A stretch of 64,000 nt of DNA from Rhodovibrionaceae bacterium. GTDB taxonomy: Bacteria; Pseudomonadota; Alphaproteobacteria; Kiloniellales; DSM-21159. The translations under genes were made by a program, and so were the position numbers. The DNA is taken from the NCBI GenBank assembly GCA_028279885.1, contig JANQMX010000067.1, positions 1 to 64,000 on the forward strand, in the 5' to 3' direction. The notes below the pieces were generated by a model. It had not been told where the DNA came from. It saw nothing but the letters and a program-made list of their open reading frames with translations, and made no database searches. This document shows, piece after piece, positions 29,118 through 36,932 of this stretch. Position 1 is the stretch's first letter, and each line of letters opens with the position of its first letter.

Positions 29118-30101
29118 ATGGCATTATCAGCGGAAGACGATGGCAGGGTCCGTGGTGCGCCACTGCAAAAGGTCGCGATTGTAGGCTGCGGCTTGATCGG
29201 CCAAGCATGGGCCGTCGTTTTCCTGCGGTCTGGCTTTCGAGTTGCGTTGTTCGACGCGGATCACGCGGCTGCCCTGCGTGCGTGCTCGGGCGTTGTGGAC
29301 CGGTTGAAAGAACTGGCCGCACATGGGCTGCTGAACCGTTCTCGCATCGCAGAATTCGCGGCAAATCTCGAGGTTGAAGACGGCTTGGAAGCGGCGTTGG
29401 AAGACGCAGCCTATGTGCAAGAGAACGGCCCTGAAGATCTCGGCACAAAATCGGCACTGACGGCAGAGCTGGACCGACATGCCAGCCCGGATGTCCCCAT
29501 TGGAAGCTCTACCTCCGGCATACCTGCGTCGCAGTACTCGGTCGATGTGCCGGGCCGACACCGCTGCCTTGTGGTGCACCCGATCAATCCGCCGCACCTG
29601 GTCCCGGCAGTCGAAATCGTACCGTCGCCGTGGACCAGGCCCGATGTGACAGCCCGTGTTTCGGATCTGATGGAAGCCACCCAGCAGACGCCAATTCTCC
29701 TCGATAAGGAAATCGACGGCTTCGTCGTCAACCGGCTGCAAGGTGCGCTCTTGTCCGAGGCATTCCGATTGCTGGGTCAAGGCGTTGCATCGGCTGAGGA
29801 CATTGACAAGGCAGTCAGCGACGGCCTGGGACTAAGGTGGTCGATCATAGGCCCGTTCGAGACCATGCACCTGAATGCGCCGGGCGGCGTGGCCCAGTAT
29901 GTTCAAAGATATGGTCCGATGTATCGCGAGATGTTCCGACACGACATGCCGCCAGAAGACTGGAGCGCTGCCTTGAAGGATGGCTTGGAACGAGGGCTCT
30001 GCGCCCGACACCCCGTTTCAAACCTCGCTCAGTCGCAGGCTGACCGCGATAGTGCTTTAATGGCACTGCTTGCCCATCGCCTTGCGCCTCGCAACACGTA
30101 G
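29118..30101 (+). CDS. 3-hydroxyacyl-CoA dehydrogenase-type enzyme (lambda-crystallin/gulonate dehydrogenase-like)
   Basis: The 327-residue product has an N-terminal NAD-binding Rossmann fold (VAIVGCGLIGQAWAVVFLRSG) and the C-terminal helical domain of the family (IDGFVVNRLQGALLSEAF and the lambda-crystallin-like NAPGGVAQYVQRYG). Relatives oxidise free beta-hydroxy acids such as L-gulonate or L-carnitine rather than CoA esters. With a TRAP transporter and a beta-keto acid cleavage enzyme in the same island, it probably oxidises an imported beta-hydroxy acid. The ATG follows GGGAGGAG by ten bases. Confidence 0.87.
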   Translation: MALSAEDDGRVRGAPLQKVAIVGCGLIGQAWAVVFLRSGFRVALFDADHAAALRACSGVVDRLKELAAHGLLNRSRIAEFAANLEVEDGLEAALEDAAYVQENGPEDLGTKSALTAELDRHASPDVPIGSSTSGIPASQYSVDVPGRHRCLVVHPINPPHLVPAVEIVPSPWTRPDVTARVSDLMEATQQTPILLDKEIDGFVVNRLQGALLSEAFRLLGQGVASAEDIDKAVSDGLGLRWSIIGPFETMHLNAPGGVAQYVQRYGPMYREMFRHDMPPEDWSAALKDGLERGLCARHPVSNLAQSQADRDSALMALLAHRLAPRNT

Positions 30102-30105
30102 TCGA

Positions 30106-30121
30106 GCCCGCCGCTGCGGGC
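30106..30121 (+). terminator. GC hairpin after the island dehydrogenase gene
   Basis: GCCCGC and GCGGGC form a perfect six-base stem with a four-base loop, five bases after the stop codon. The following bases (cttgtcg) are not a U-tract, so it is a weak or Rho-assisted terminator at best. Confidence 0.35.
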
Positions 30122-30184
30122 CTTGTCGACACAGCGTAACCGACTTGTTTTGCGCGTAGGCTCACGAGTACAGAAACGGAGACT

Positions 30185-30859
30185 ATGTTCGAGAACGAAA
30201 AACCGATCCAAAAAGACAAACTGCACGAGCAGGTCTTCGACCGTCTCTGCACGTTGCTGCGCCAGGGCGAGTTCACGCCCGGAGAAGCCGTTCCGGTCGC
30301 CGTCATCTCAAAGGCCTTTGGCGTCAGTGCCATGCCAGTACGCGAGGCCTTGACCCGGTTGCTCGCAGTCGGGGTTTTGACCAACGTCTCGGGCCGCTCC
30401 GTCGGTGTTCCGAAACTGAGTAAGGACGAGCTGACGGACCTGCGTAACGTTCGTTTAAAAGTTGAAACAACCGCGGTCGCATGGGCAGTCGGAAACCGGG
30501 ACGCGTCATTCGTGGCTGATCTTGAAAAGATCCTGGATCGCTGCGTTCAAGCCGAAAGGTCCGGTGACGTTCGAAGCTTTGTAAGAAACAACTACGAATT
30601 TCATTTCCGACTTTATCAGCAAGCAGGATCTCCGGTTCTGATGGACATTATCAATACGCTATGGCTGCGGGTCAGTCCGCATCTCTACCATCTAAGCCGT
30701 GCGGATCATTACCGGGTGTCGAACGTTCACCACCAGGCCATCATAGAAGCTGTGCGTTGCGGCGATGCCGAAGCTGCATCGGACGCGCTCGTTGCCGATG
30801 TCTCCGGGGCATATGACGAGCTGGTGGAAGCTCTTTTTGCGGCCGAGCCGGTCGCATAG
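30185..30859 (+). CDS. GntR-family regulator, FadR/FCD subgroup
   Basis: The 224-residue product has an N-terminal winged helix (LHEQVFDRLCTLLRQGEF, then AFGVSAMPVREALTRLLAVGVL) and a C-terminal FCD helical domain with likely metal-binding histidines (NYEFHFRLY, SPHLYHLS, NVHHQAIIEAV). FCD regulators usually bind carboxylic acids and repress catabolic operons. It lies between two nearly identical palindromes (28989 and 31051) and probably controls the island genes. Confidence 0.92.
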   Translation: MFENEKPIQKDKLHEQVFDRLCTLLRQGEFTPGEAVPVAVISKAFGVSAMPVREALTRLLAVGVLTNVSGRSVGVPKLSKDELTDLRNVRLKVETTAVAWAVGNRDASFVADLEKILDRCVQAERSGDVRSFVRNNYEFHFRLYQQAGSPVLMDIINTLWLRVSPHLYHLSRADHYRVSNVHHQAIIEAVRCGDAEAASDALVADVSGAYDELVEALFAAEPVA

Positions 30860-30861
30860 AC

Positions 30862-31000
30862 CGACGTCGACCTGCTTCCCAAAGCCCTTTCAATAGGCGC
30901 AGGCATCACTGCCAATCCTGCTGCGGCGCCAATGCCCCCCGGGTCCATGGCCAAACGGCATGAGCTGACCGACTACGTTGCGCATGGTGGCTGTTCGTAG
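30862..31000 (+). pseudogene. Possible coding remnant between GntR and TRAP genes
   Basis: Directly after the GntR stop a frame stays open for about 46 codons without a start; it reads DVDLLPKALSIGAGITANP and later AKRHELTDYVAHGG before a stop. It looks like the end of a protein but I do not recognise the family. It may be chance in a gap of about 280 bases that otherwise holds only the palindrome at 31051-31065. Confidence 0.25.
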
Positions 31001-31050
31001 TGCTGCCAATAGCGGGCTGCGCAGCGTCGTCCGAAGATTCTGTTTGGTTT

Positions 31051-31065
31051 TTGATCAATAATCAA
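31051..31065. promoter_or_regulatory. Candidate GntR operator 2 (TRAP operon)
   Basis: TTGATCAATAATCAA has perfect TTGAT/ATCAA arms, extended by one more matching base on each side (31050-31066). It lies 76 bases before the dctP start and differs from the site at 28989-29003 only at two central positions. Confidence 0.65.
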
Positions 31066-31141
31066 ACATATTTCTGAAACACGGACCGCCGACAGCCATC
31101 ACATTGGCCTTCGGTAGGGCCGACAACTGGGAGGATAAAGA

Positions 31142-32179
31142 ATGAAGCGATCTTACTTCTCAGCCGCCTTGGCGGCTGCATCGATTGCGTTTGGCGCGTC
31201 TGCCGCAAAGGCGGATATCCTCGATGTGCACATGTCGACCCCGAAGGACCTGACGTTCCTTGCCGACAGCGCAAAGATTATGGATGAAACCCTTCGGAAC
31301 ATGACCGGCGGTGAAGTCGGGTTGAACCTGTTTGGCTCAGGCGAACTGGTTCCGGCCGGTGAAATCCTGGAAAGCGTAAGCACTGGTGCCATTCCGGCGG
31401 GCTGGAGTTTCCTTGGTCAATGGGGCGGCAAGGTCCCGGTGGCGCAAATCGGTGCGACACCGTTCGGCGCCGGCCCGGAGGAGTTGGCCGCGTGGCTTCA
31501 TGTCGGCGGCGGGCTGGAAATCATCCAGCGTGGCTTCGACGACTTGAACATCAAAGTGCTCGCTTGCCACATCACCAGCCCGGAACCCGGCGGCTGGTTC
31601 AATAAGGAAATCACCTCCGTTGATGACTTCACCGGCCTAAGAATGCGCATGGGCGGTGTCGGCGCGCGCATCCTGAACGAGTTTGGCGCCTCGGCTCAAT
31701 TCCTGCCTGCCAGCGAAATCTATCTTGCCCTGGAGCGTGGGCGCATCGACGCGAGCGAGTTCTCGCTGCCGATCATCGACAAGGACCTTGGCTTCAACCA
31801 GATTGCCAAATTCTACTACTATCCGGGCTGGCATCAGCCGGGCAGTGTCGATGTTCTGATGATCAACATGGACGTCTGGAACGGCATGAGCGATCAAGAG
31901 CGCGCCATGTACGAGGCGGCTTGTCAGGTCAGCATGGCTTGGACCTTGAACTATGCGCCCTCAGCTCAGACACCGCAGATCGAGGAATTCGAGGCTGGCG
32001 GAACGGTCGTAAAGCGGTTTCCGGACGAGGTGCTGTTGCAGTTGCGCGCCGCGACCGATCGCGTGCTGGGCGAAGAAGCCGAAAAAGACCCGATCTATGG
32101 CGAAGCCTACAGATCGATGAAGGATTTCGTCGCGTCTTCGAAACGCTGGACGTCGCTGCAATCTCTCCCCGCCGAGTGA
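31142..32179 (+). CDS. TRAP transporter solute-binding protein (DctP family)
   Basis: The 345-residue product has a signal peptide (about residues 1-24) and a DctP/TakP-like fold: LRMRMGGVGARILNEFGAS, PASEIYLALERGRIDASEF and KFYYYPGWHQPGS are typical of the subgroup that binds 2-oxo acids and related carboxylates. It should deliver a carboxylate in the periplasm to the DctQ/DctM permease encoded next. The first gene of a TRAP-SDR-BKACE operon. Confidence 0.93.
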   Translation: MKRSYFSAALAAASIAFGASAAKADILDVHMSTPKDLTFLADSAKIMDETLRNMTGGEVGLNLFGSGELVPAGEILESVSTGAIPAGWSFLGQWGGKVPVAQIGATPFGAGPEELAAWLHVGGGLEIIQRGFDDLNIKVLACHITSPEPGGWFNKEITSVDDFTGLRMRMGGVGARILNEFGASAQFLPASEIYLALERGRIDASEFSLPIIDKDLGFNQIAKFYYYPGWHQPGSVDVLMINMDVWNGMSDQERAMYEAACQVSMAWTLNYAPSAQTPQIEEFEAGGTVVKRFPDEVLLQLRAATDRVLGEEAEKDPIYGEAYRSMKDFVASSKRWTSLQSLPAE

Positions 32180-32197
32180 GCCGTCTTAGCGCGCGAT

Positions 32198-32788
32198 ATG
32201 GACACGCGGTCTCGTGATCCGGATCGTGGTACTGGACCCGTCCATGCGGTGCTTCGCATCACCGCATGGATAGGCCAGGCCGCGGCTTGGCTGATCCTAC
32301 CCATCCTTGTCCTGGTTTTGGTCAGCGTCACGCTGTCCGCAGCCAAAGTCGGCATCATTCTGCAATGGGAAAGCGGCGTTTTCCTGTTCGGGTCCAAGCT
32401 GACGCTTGCCAGTCTTGGCGACCTGCAGTGGCACCTGTTCGGTATCATGCTGATGCTCACCATGGCGGGCGCGTTGGTTAGCGATGCGCATGTCCGCGTC
32501 GACTTCCTGCGCCAGCATATGAGCAGGCGCCAGAAATGCGTCGCCGATCTCTTCGGACATCTGGTGTTCCTGTTGCCCTTCGCCGCAGTTGTCGTGTGGC
32601 ACGGCTATGGTTTCACCCTGCGCTCCTTCAACATGGGGGAAGGGTCGGGCTATGACGGGCTCTATGACCGCTTCGTTCTGAAAGCCTTCATTCCCATCGG
32701 CTTTTCGCTGCTGGCCATCGCCGGGGTTGGGCTGACAATTCTGCGCCTCCGCGAGTTGATCACGGGCAAGCCGGAGAGCCGATCGTGA
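32198..32788 (+). CDS. TRAP transporter small permease (DctQ)
   Basis: The 196-residue product has four hydrophobic segments and the DctQ features WHLFGIMLMLTMAGALVSDAHVRVDFL (split here as the WHLFGIMLML and HVRVDFL parts) and a C-terminal GFSLLAIAGVGLTILRL helix. It is the small membrane subunit of the TRAP complex. Its stop overlaps the DctM start by four bases. Confidence 0.9.
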   Translation: MDTRSRDPDRGTGPVHAVLRITAWIGQAAAWLILPILVLVLVSVTLSAAKVGIILQWESGVFLFGSKLTLASLGDLQWHLFGIMLMLTMAGALVSDAHVRVDFLRQHMSRRQKCVADLFGHLVFLLPFAAVVVWHGYGFTLRSFNMGEGSGYDGLYDRFVLKAFIPIGFSLLAIAGVGLTILRLRELITGKPESRS

Positions 32789-34128
32789 TCGAATACGCCC
32801 TCCCGCTGGCCATGGTGGTCTTCTTACTGCTTGGGATTTTCAGCGGCTATCCGGTCGCCCTGGTTTTGGGGGGGACCGGCATCCTTTTCGCCTTCATCGG
32901 CGAACTGCCGTTCGCCTTCCTTCAGATCGGCGTCTCGCGCATCTATGCCAGCGTCATCGAAAACTGGCTGCTGCTGGCCGTACCGCTTTTTGTCTTCATG
33001 GGGACCATGCTCGACAAATCGGGTTTGGCGCAAAACCTGCTCTATTCGTTGGAGCGGGTACTCGGGGGGCGGCGCGGCGGGCTGGCGATCGCAGTCGCGC
33101 TTCTCGGTATCATCATGGCGGCCAGCACCGGGATCGTCGGTGCCTCTGTCGTTATGCTGAGCGTTCTGGCACTGCCGATCATGTTGCGCGAGAAGTACAA
33201 GCCTGAGTTGGCCGTAGGGACGATTGCGGCCTCGGGAACGCTTGGCATTCTGATCCCGCCTTCCATCATGCTCGTTTTGGTGGGCGACATCCTGCAAATC
33301 TCCGTGGGGGAGCTCTTTCTGGGCGCCATTATCCCAGGGCTGGTGTTGGGCGGGCTTTACATCGCCTACCTCGTATTTGTCGCCTTAACGCGGCCGGGTG
33401 ATGCGCCCGCTTCAGAGGCGAAGCCAGTGGATGGCTTTTTGCTGCTGGCCTTGCTGCGCGACTTGGTGGCCCCCTTACTTCTTATTCTGACGGTGTTGGG
33501 CTCTATCGCGACCGGCACGGCGACGCCGACCGAAGCAGCCGGCCTCGGTGCGATCTGCGCAATGCTGCTGGCTGCCTTCAACCGGCAACTGACCTATCGG
33601 ACGCTGTCGATCTGCGTGCGAGACACCGGCAAGACGTCGGCAATGATCCTTTCCGTTTTGGTCGGCGCAACAATCTTCGGAATGGTGTTCAAGGGCCTCA
33701 AAGGCAATCGGATGATCGAAGACGCAATCATGTCTTTTGATCTCAGCGCCTACGGCACGCTCGGGCTTTTGCTTCTGCTGATCTTCATTCTCGGCTTCTT
33801 CCTGGAGTGGGTCGAGATCAGCTTCATCGTACTCCCGCTCTTCGCACCAATCGTTGTGGCTTTGGATTTTGGTTTCGGCTTCTCGCGCGACCAGCAACTG
33901 CTGTGGTTTGCGATGCTTGTCGCAGTCAATCTGCAAACCAGTTTCCTGACGCCGCCGTTCGGATATTCCCTGTTCTACATCAAGGGCGTGGCTCCGCCGG
34001 AAATCACCATTCGCACCATATACCGCGGGATCATCCCCTTTGTCGGCCTCCAGCTTACAGGCCTCACTCTATTGGTCCTCTGGCCGAGCCTGGTCCTCTG
34101 GCTTCCCGATTCCGTTTTTGGCAGTTGA
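32785..34128 (+). CDS. TRAP transporter large permease (DctM)
   Basis: The 447-residue product is a typical DctM with about 12 membrane segments. Family patterns include SGYPVALVLGGTGILFAFIG, VPLFVFMGTMLDKSGLA, GASVVMLSVLALPIML, and ASGTLGILIPPSIMLVLVGD. It couples sodium entry to uptake of the acid bound by DctP. Confidence 0.95.
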   Translation: MIEYALPLAMVVFLLLGIFSGYPVALVLGGTGILFAFIGELPFAFLQIGVSRIYASVIENWLLLAVPLFVFMGTMLDKSGLAQNLLYSLERVLGGRRGGLAIAVALLGIIMAASTGIVGASVVMLSVLALPIMLREKYKPELAVGTIAASGTLGILIPPSIMLVLVGDILQISVGELFLGAIIPGLVLGGLYIAYLVFVALTRPGDAPASEAKPVDGFLLLALLRDLVAPLLLILTVLGSIATGTATPTEAAGLGAICAMLLAAFNRQLTYRTLSICVRDTGKTSAMILSVLVGATIFGMVFKGLKGNRMIEDAIMSFDLSAYGTLGLLLLLIFILGFFLEWVEISFIVLPLFAPIVVALDFGFGFSRDQQLLWFAMLVAVNLQTSFLTPPFGYSLFYIKGVAPPEITIRTIYRGIIPFVGLQLTGLTLLVLWPSLVLWLPDSVFGS

Positions 34129-34161
34129 CGAACGCCGGCAGAAGCGGCGGAGCGCGCAAAG

Positions 34162-34971
34162 GTGAGCACAACAGATATGTCCGATCAAAACCCTCTTCGA
34201 CTGCCGGGGCTCTCCGGCAAACGCGTTGCCGTGACCGCAGGCGCAAGTGGCATAGGCCTCAGTACCGCACGCTTGTTGCGAAAACAGGGTGCGCAGATTG
34301 CGATTTGCGATGTCGATCCGCAGGCCTTGTCAGCCGCCCGAGAAGAACTCGGCGATGTCCTATCCGAAAGAGCGGATGTGTCTGACGAAACGTCCGTCGA
34401 TGGCTTCTTCGAGGCCATTCAAATCGAGTTGGGTGGCCTCGACGCCCTGGTCAACAACGCCGGAATTGCCGGGCCGACCGGCAAGATCGAGGAGATTGCG
34501 CCGAGCGACTGGCGGCGCTGCGTGGAGGTCTGTCTGACGGGGCAATACCTCTGTGCGCGCCGGGCCGTTCCCATGATCAAAGCGGCGGGCGGCGGCGCCC
34601 TGGTCAACCTCTCGTCCGCTGCAGGCAAGCACGGCTATGCCTTTCGCAGTCCCTATTCGGCAGCCAAGTTCGGTGTGGTTGGGCTGACCCAGAGCCTGGC
34701 CAAGGAACTGGGTCCCGACAACATCCGCGTGAATGCCATTCTGCCCGGCTTCGTTGCCGGTCCGCGCATGGACAAGGTCATTCAAGATCGGGCGGAAACC
34801 ACAGGCGTCAGCCACGAAGACATGCGTGCGGACTACCTCGGCAAGGTGTCCCTGCGCCGCATGGTCACCAACGAGGACGTCGCGGCCACGGCGGCGTTCC
34901 TGCTGTCCGACGCAGGAATGAACATCTCCGGCCAGTCCTTGGCCGTCGACGGCAATGTCGAAGCCCTGTGA
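34162..34971 (+). CDS. Short-chain dehydrogenase/reductase (island)
   Basis: The 269-residue product has the SDR cofactor motif TAGASGIG, LVNNAGIAGPTG, and catalytic Ser (NLSSAAGKHG) with YSAAK (Tyr/Lys), and ends in the usual SGQSLAVDGN. It probably oxidises or reduces a hydroxy/keto acid of the island pathway. The start is a GTG at 34162 with GGAG nine bases upstream; an ATG at 34177 is also possible. Its stop overlaps a possible GTG start of the next gene. Confidence 0.92.
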   Translation: MSTTDMSDQNPLRLPGLSGKRVAVTAGASGIGLSTARLLRKQGAQIAICDVDPQALSAAREELGDVLSERADVSDETSVDGFFEAIQIELGGLDALVNNAGIAGPTGKIEEIAPSDWRRCVEVCLTGQYLCARRAVPMIKAAGGGALVNLSSAAGKHGYAFRSPYSAAKFGVVGLTQSLAKELGPDNIRVNAILPGFVAGPRMDKVIQDRAETTGVSHEDMRADYLGKVSLRRMVTNEDVAATAAFLLSDAGMNISGQSLAVDGNVEAL

Positions 34972-34994
34972 ACACGGAAATCGAAAATACGAGA

Positions 34995-35939
34995 ATGGCG
35001 CAAACGAACATCCAATCAGGAAAAGTCATCATCACCTGCGCCGTGACCGGCGCGATCCATACGCCGTCGATGTCACGATATCTGCCGGTCACGCCGGACG
35101 AGATTGCCGAGCAGGCCGTGGCGGCAGCGGAGGCCGGTGCGGCGATCCTGCACCTTCACGCCCGCGACCCCGACACGGGTCGGCCCGATCAGAGCCCGGA
35201 GGGCTTTGCTCCCTTCCTGCCGCGCATCAAGCAAGGCACCGATGCCGTGATCAACATCACGACCGGTGGAAGCCCCTATATGAGCGTCAAGGAGCGCGCC
35301 GCACCGGCGGCAACGTACCAGCCGGAGGTTGCCTCCCTCAACATGGGCTCCATGAACTTCGGGCTCTACCCGATGCTGAAGCGTTTCAAGGAGTTCAAGT
35401 TCGACTGGGAGCGTGCGCATCTGGAAGGGTCGCGCGATTTGGTTTTCCGCAATTCGTTCCAGGACATCGAGTACGTGCTCGAGACGTGCTACGGCAACGG
35501 CACGCGCTTCGAGTTCGAATGCTATGACATTTCCCATCTCTACAACCTTGCGCATTTCGCCGACCGTGGCTTGGTGAAAGCACCGTTCTTCGTGCAGTCG
35601 GTCTTTGGCTTGCTCGGTGGAATCGGTTCGCACCCGGAAGACGTTCTCCATATGAAGCGAACAGCCGACCGTCTCTTCGGGACGGACTATCGCTGGTCGG
35701 TCCTGGGGGCCGGCGCGAGCCAGTTCCGGATAGCCGCACAGGCTGCAGCCGTTGGTGGAAACGTTCGGGTTGGCCTCGAAGACAGCCTCTGGGCGGGGCC
35801 AGGGGAACTCGCCACGTCCAATGCGGTCCAGGTCGAAAAGGTCCGGCAGATCATAGAAGGGCTTAGCCTAACAGTTGCCTCGCCCGATGAAGCGCGGGAG
35901 ATCCTTTCGCTCAAGGGCGGGGATCAGGTGGCCTTTTAG
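34995..35939 (+). CDS. Beta-keto acid cleavage enzyme (BKACE, DUF849)
   Basis: BKACE enzymes use acetyl-CoA to cleave a beta-keto acid into acetoacetate and a new acyl-CoA. The 314-residue product shows the family start VIITCAVTGAIHTPSMS, the zinc ligands HLHARDP (His53 and His55), the INITTGG strand, and the C-terminal GGNVRVGLEDSLW. Substrates of the family range from 3-keto-5-aminohexanoate to dehydrocarnitine, so the exact substrate is open. A GTG at 34968, overlapping the SDR stop, could give a protein nine residues longer. It is the last gene before the right repeat. Confidence 0.93.
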   Translation: MAQTNIQSGKVIITCAVTGAIHTPSMSRYLPVTPDEIAEQAVAAAEAGAAILHLHARDPDTGRPDQSPEGFAPFLPRIKQGTDAVINITTGGSPYMSVKERAAPAATYQPEVASLNMGSMNFGLYPMLKRFKEFKFDWERAHLEGSRDLVFRNSFQDIEYVLETCYGNGTRFEFECYDISHLYNLAHFADRGLVKAPFFVQSVFGLLGGIGSHPEDVLHMKRTADRLFGTDYRWSVLGAGASQFRIAAQAAAVGGNVRVGLEDSLWAGPGELATSNAVQVEKVRQIIEGLSLTVASPDEAREILSLKGGDQVAF

Positions 35940-35943
35940 GTCG

Positions 35944-36099
35944 GGCGTCCCGCCAGGCCAGGCGGCGGTCTTCTACGGCGGCGACCGGGTGCTTGGCGGC
36001 GGCTGGATCCAACGCGCCGAAGGCGATTGGCAGGCAGCCATGCCGAATGTCGAGGCAGGCGTCGAGCCTCGCTTGACAGAGACCCCGGCCGCTCCCTAA
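35944..36099 (+). pseudogene. Truncated mnmA 3' remnant
   Basis: The last ~51 codons of an mnmA homologue remain ([29 protein letters not shown], then TETPAAP and a stop). The complete mnmA at 27506 has the same ending with substitutions and a small gap. There is no 5' part, so it is a non-functional fragment at the right island junction, starting four bases after the BKACE stop. Confidence 0.85.
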
Positions 36100-36138
36100 T
36101 AGAAGCCTCTTGGCCCGACAGGCCCGTGGCGGGGTAGC
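35944..36138. repeat. Right direct repeat: mnmA 3' end plus start of tRNA-Met
   Basis: Diverged copy of 28532-28738. Beyond 36138 the copies part: here the tRNA-Met continues intact. The spacer between the mnmA stop and the tRNA differs at only a few positions between the copies, so the repeat is homologous, not chance. Confidence 0.85.
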
Positions 36139-36204
36139 TCAGCTGGTTAGAGCAGCGGAATCATAATCCGCGTGTCGGGGGTTCAAGTCCCTCCCCCGCT
36201 ACCA
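36128..36204 (+). tRNA. tRNA-Met (CAU anticodon)
   Basis: The 77-base gene folds as a full cloverleaf: acceptor GGCGGGG with CCCCGCU (one G-U at the end), D-arm GCUC/GAGC, anticodon stem GCGGA/UCCGC with loop AUCAUAA (anticodon CAU), T-arm GGGGG/CCCUC, and an encoded CCA. It resembles the elongator tRNA-Met of alphaproteobacteria; a tRNA-Ile2 with modified CAU cannot be fully excluded. It lies at the right edge of the island. Confidence 0.95.
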
Positions 36205-36314
36205 GCCTTCGCAGCTTATCGAGCATAGCGAGATCAGCGAGAAGGCTGTCGCGCCGAAGCTTCGAAGAAGCGTAGGCGGACGCTTCGCTGCTACGGCTCG
36301 GCAGGCCATTAGGA

Positions 36315-36460
36315 CGGCTCACTTGCGGCTGTTGGCTAAGGCCTGCTCGAAAGCCTGCGGCGATCGCCGCCCTGCCGTCGAGGGTCTTGCCATCGGCCGC
36401 TCGCGCCAGGTCTTCGAGAAGGCCCACCCGCACCTCCTGCAAAGCCACCTCTGGCCAAAG
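36315..36460 (-). pseudogene. Truncated parD antitoxin remnant
   Basis: On the minus strand VALQEVRVGLLEDLARAA followed by GKTLDGRAAI matches the C-terminal half of the intact ParD at 37268 (ATLQEVRAGLREGLAQAA, GETLDGKAAI). The N-terminal half is missing and a frameshift near the end removes the normal stop. The break at its N-terminal side coincides with the IS481-like repeats, which suggests that an insertion event cut the gene. Confidence 0.8.
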
Positions 36461-36470
36461 GACCAAAAGT

Positions 36471-36512
36471 GTTACCTATGTGTCCGGTACGATTCGTGAC
36501 CTATGTCTCAGG
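36471..36512. repeat. Paired 17-base direct repeats, IS481-like terminal sequence
   Basis: GTTACCTATGTGTCCGG (36471-36487) and GTGACCTATGTCTCAGG (36496-36512) repeat with a 25-base period. Sequences of this GTTACCTATGTC type occur, as I recall, at the ends of some IS481-family elements. No transposase is present, so this would be a leftover end. Confidence 0.45.
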
Positions 36513-36625
36513 CCGGGCAATTATGTTACTCAGCTAAGACTTGTTGGCTTGCTTAGAACCAAGAACGACGATTCTAGGACTCGTTTTCGGACTCGAATGT
36601 TTGGAAGTTAAGGTCTGAAGGTAGC

Positions 36626-36844
36626 GTGAGCAAACTGGTAAAAGAACTGGATGAGCTTGTCGCGCGGACAACAGCGGGCGATGGATTCGGCGACCAAAAT
36701 GCATTGGAACAACATCAGCGAGAGATTGACCTTCTGAAGTTCAAGATCACCCGACAGGACAATATGAGAATCGCGGTAATGAGTGCCCTGATCGGCGCGG
36801 TAGTCGGGGCACTGGTTTCGGTTCTCGCTAATGCGATCAGTTAG
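36626..36844 (+). CDS. Small membrane protein of unknown function
   Basis: The 72-residue product has a charged helical N-terminal part (ELDELVARTT, ALEQHQREIDLLKFKI) likely to be coiled coil, and one C-terminal membrane helix (AVMSALIGAVVGALVSVLANAI). The start is a GTG at 36626 with AAGGT just upstream. It lies in the accessory region between IS-like debris and parDE, and no family is recognised. Codon pattern and protein-like layout favour a real gene. Confidence 0.6.
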   Translation: MSKLVKELDELVARTTAGDGFGDQNALEQHQREIDLLKFKITRQDNMRIAVMSALIGAVVGALVSVLANAIS

Positions 36845-36932
36845 CAGATGCTTGCGGTGTTGATTTCTACCGACGTGCGACCCGGAGGCGGAATTGATGG
36901 ATGCTAGGCATCGCTTTGCAGCACGCTTAGCC

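Larger units (their letters stand above)
28739..35943. mobile_element. Genomic island with beta-hydroxy/keto acid catabolic genes
   Basis: About 7.2 kb lie between direct repeats made of the mnmA 3' end and the tRNA-Met 5' end. The genes inside (dehydrogenase, GntR, TRAP transporter, SDR, BKACE) look less GC-rich than their neighbours by eye, especially 29.1-32.2 kb. The geometry, with complete mnmA and broken tRNA on the left and broken mnmA with complete tRNA on the right, is what a single crossover of a circle carrying the mnmA-tRNA segment would leave. No integrase gene is visible. Base composition was not computed. Confidence 0.75.
36205..36625. other. Gene-free debris region after tRNA-Met
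   Basis: About 420 bases with no intact gene. It contains, in order, unrecognised sequence (36205-36314), a broken minus-strand parD (36315-36460), two 17-base direct repeats like IS481-family ends (36471-36512), and AT-richer sequence leading to the small gene at 36626. Confidence 0.65.

Noticed and set aside
36161-36466. Minus-strand 101-codon frame starting near the parD remnant and running into the tRNA
   Set aside because: A chance joining of a broken parD to tRNA antisense sequence; the GEGLEPPTRGL end is the well-known false peptide from tRNA genes.
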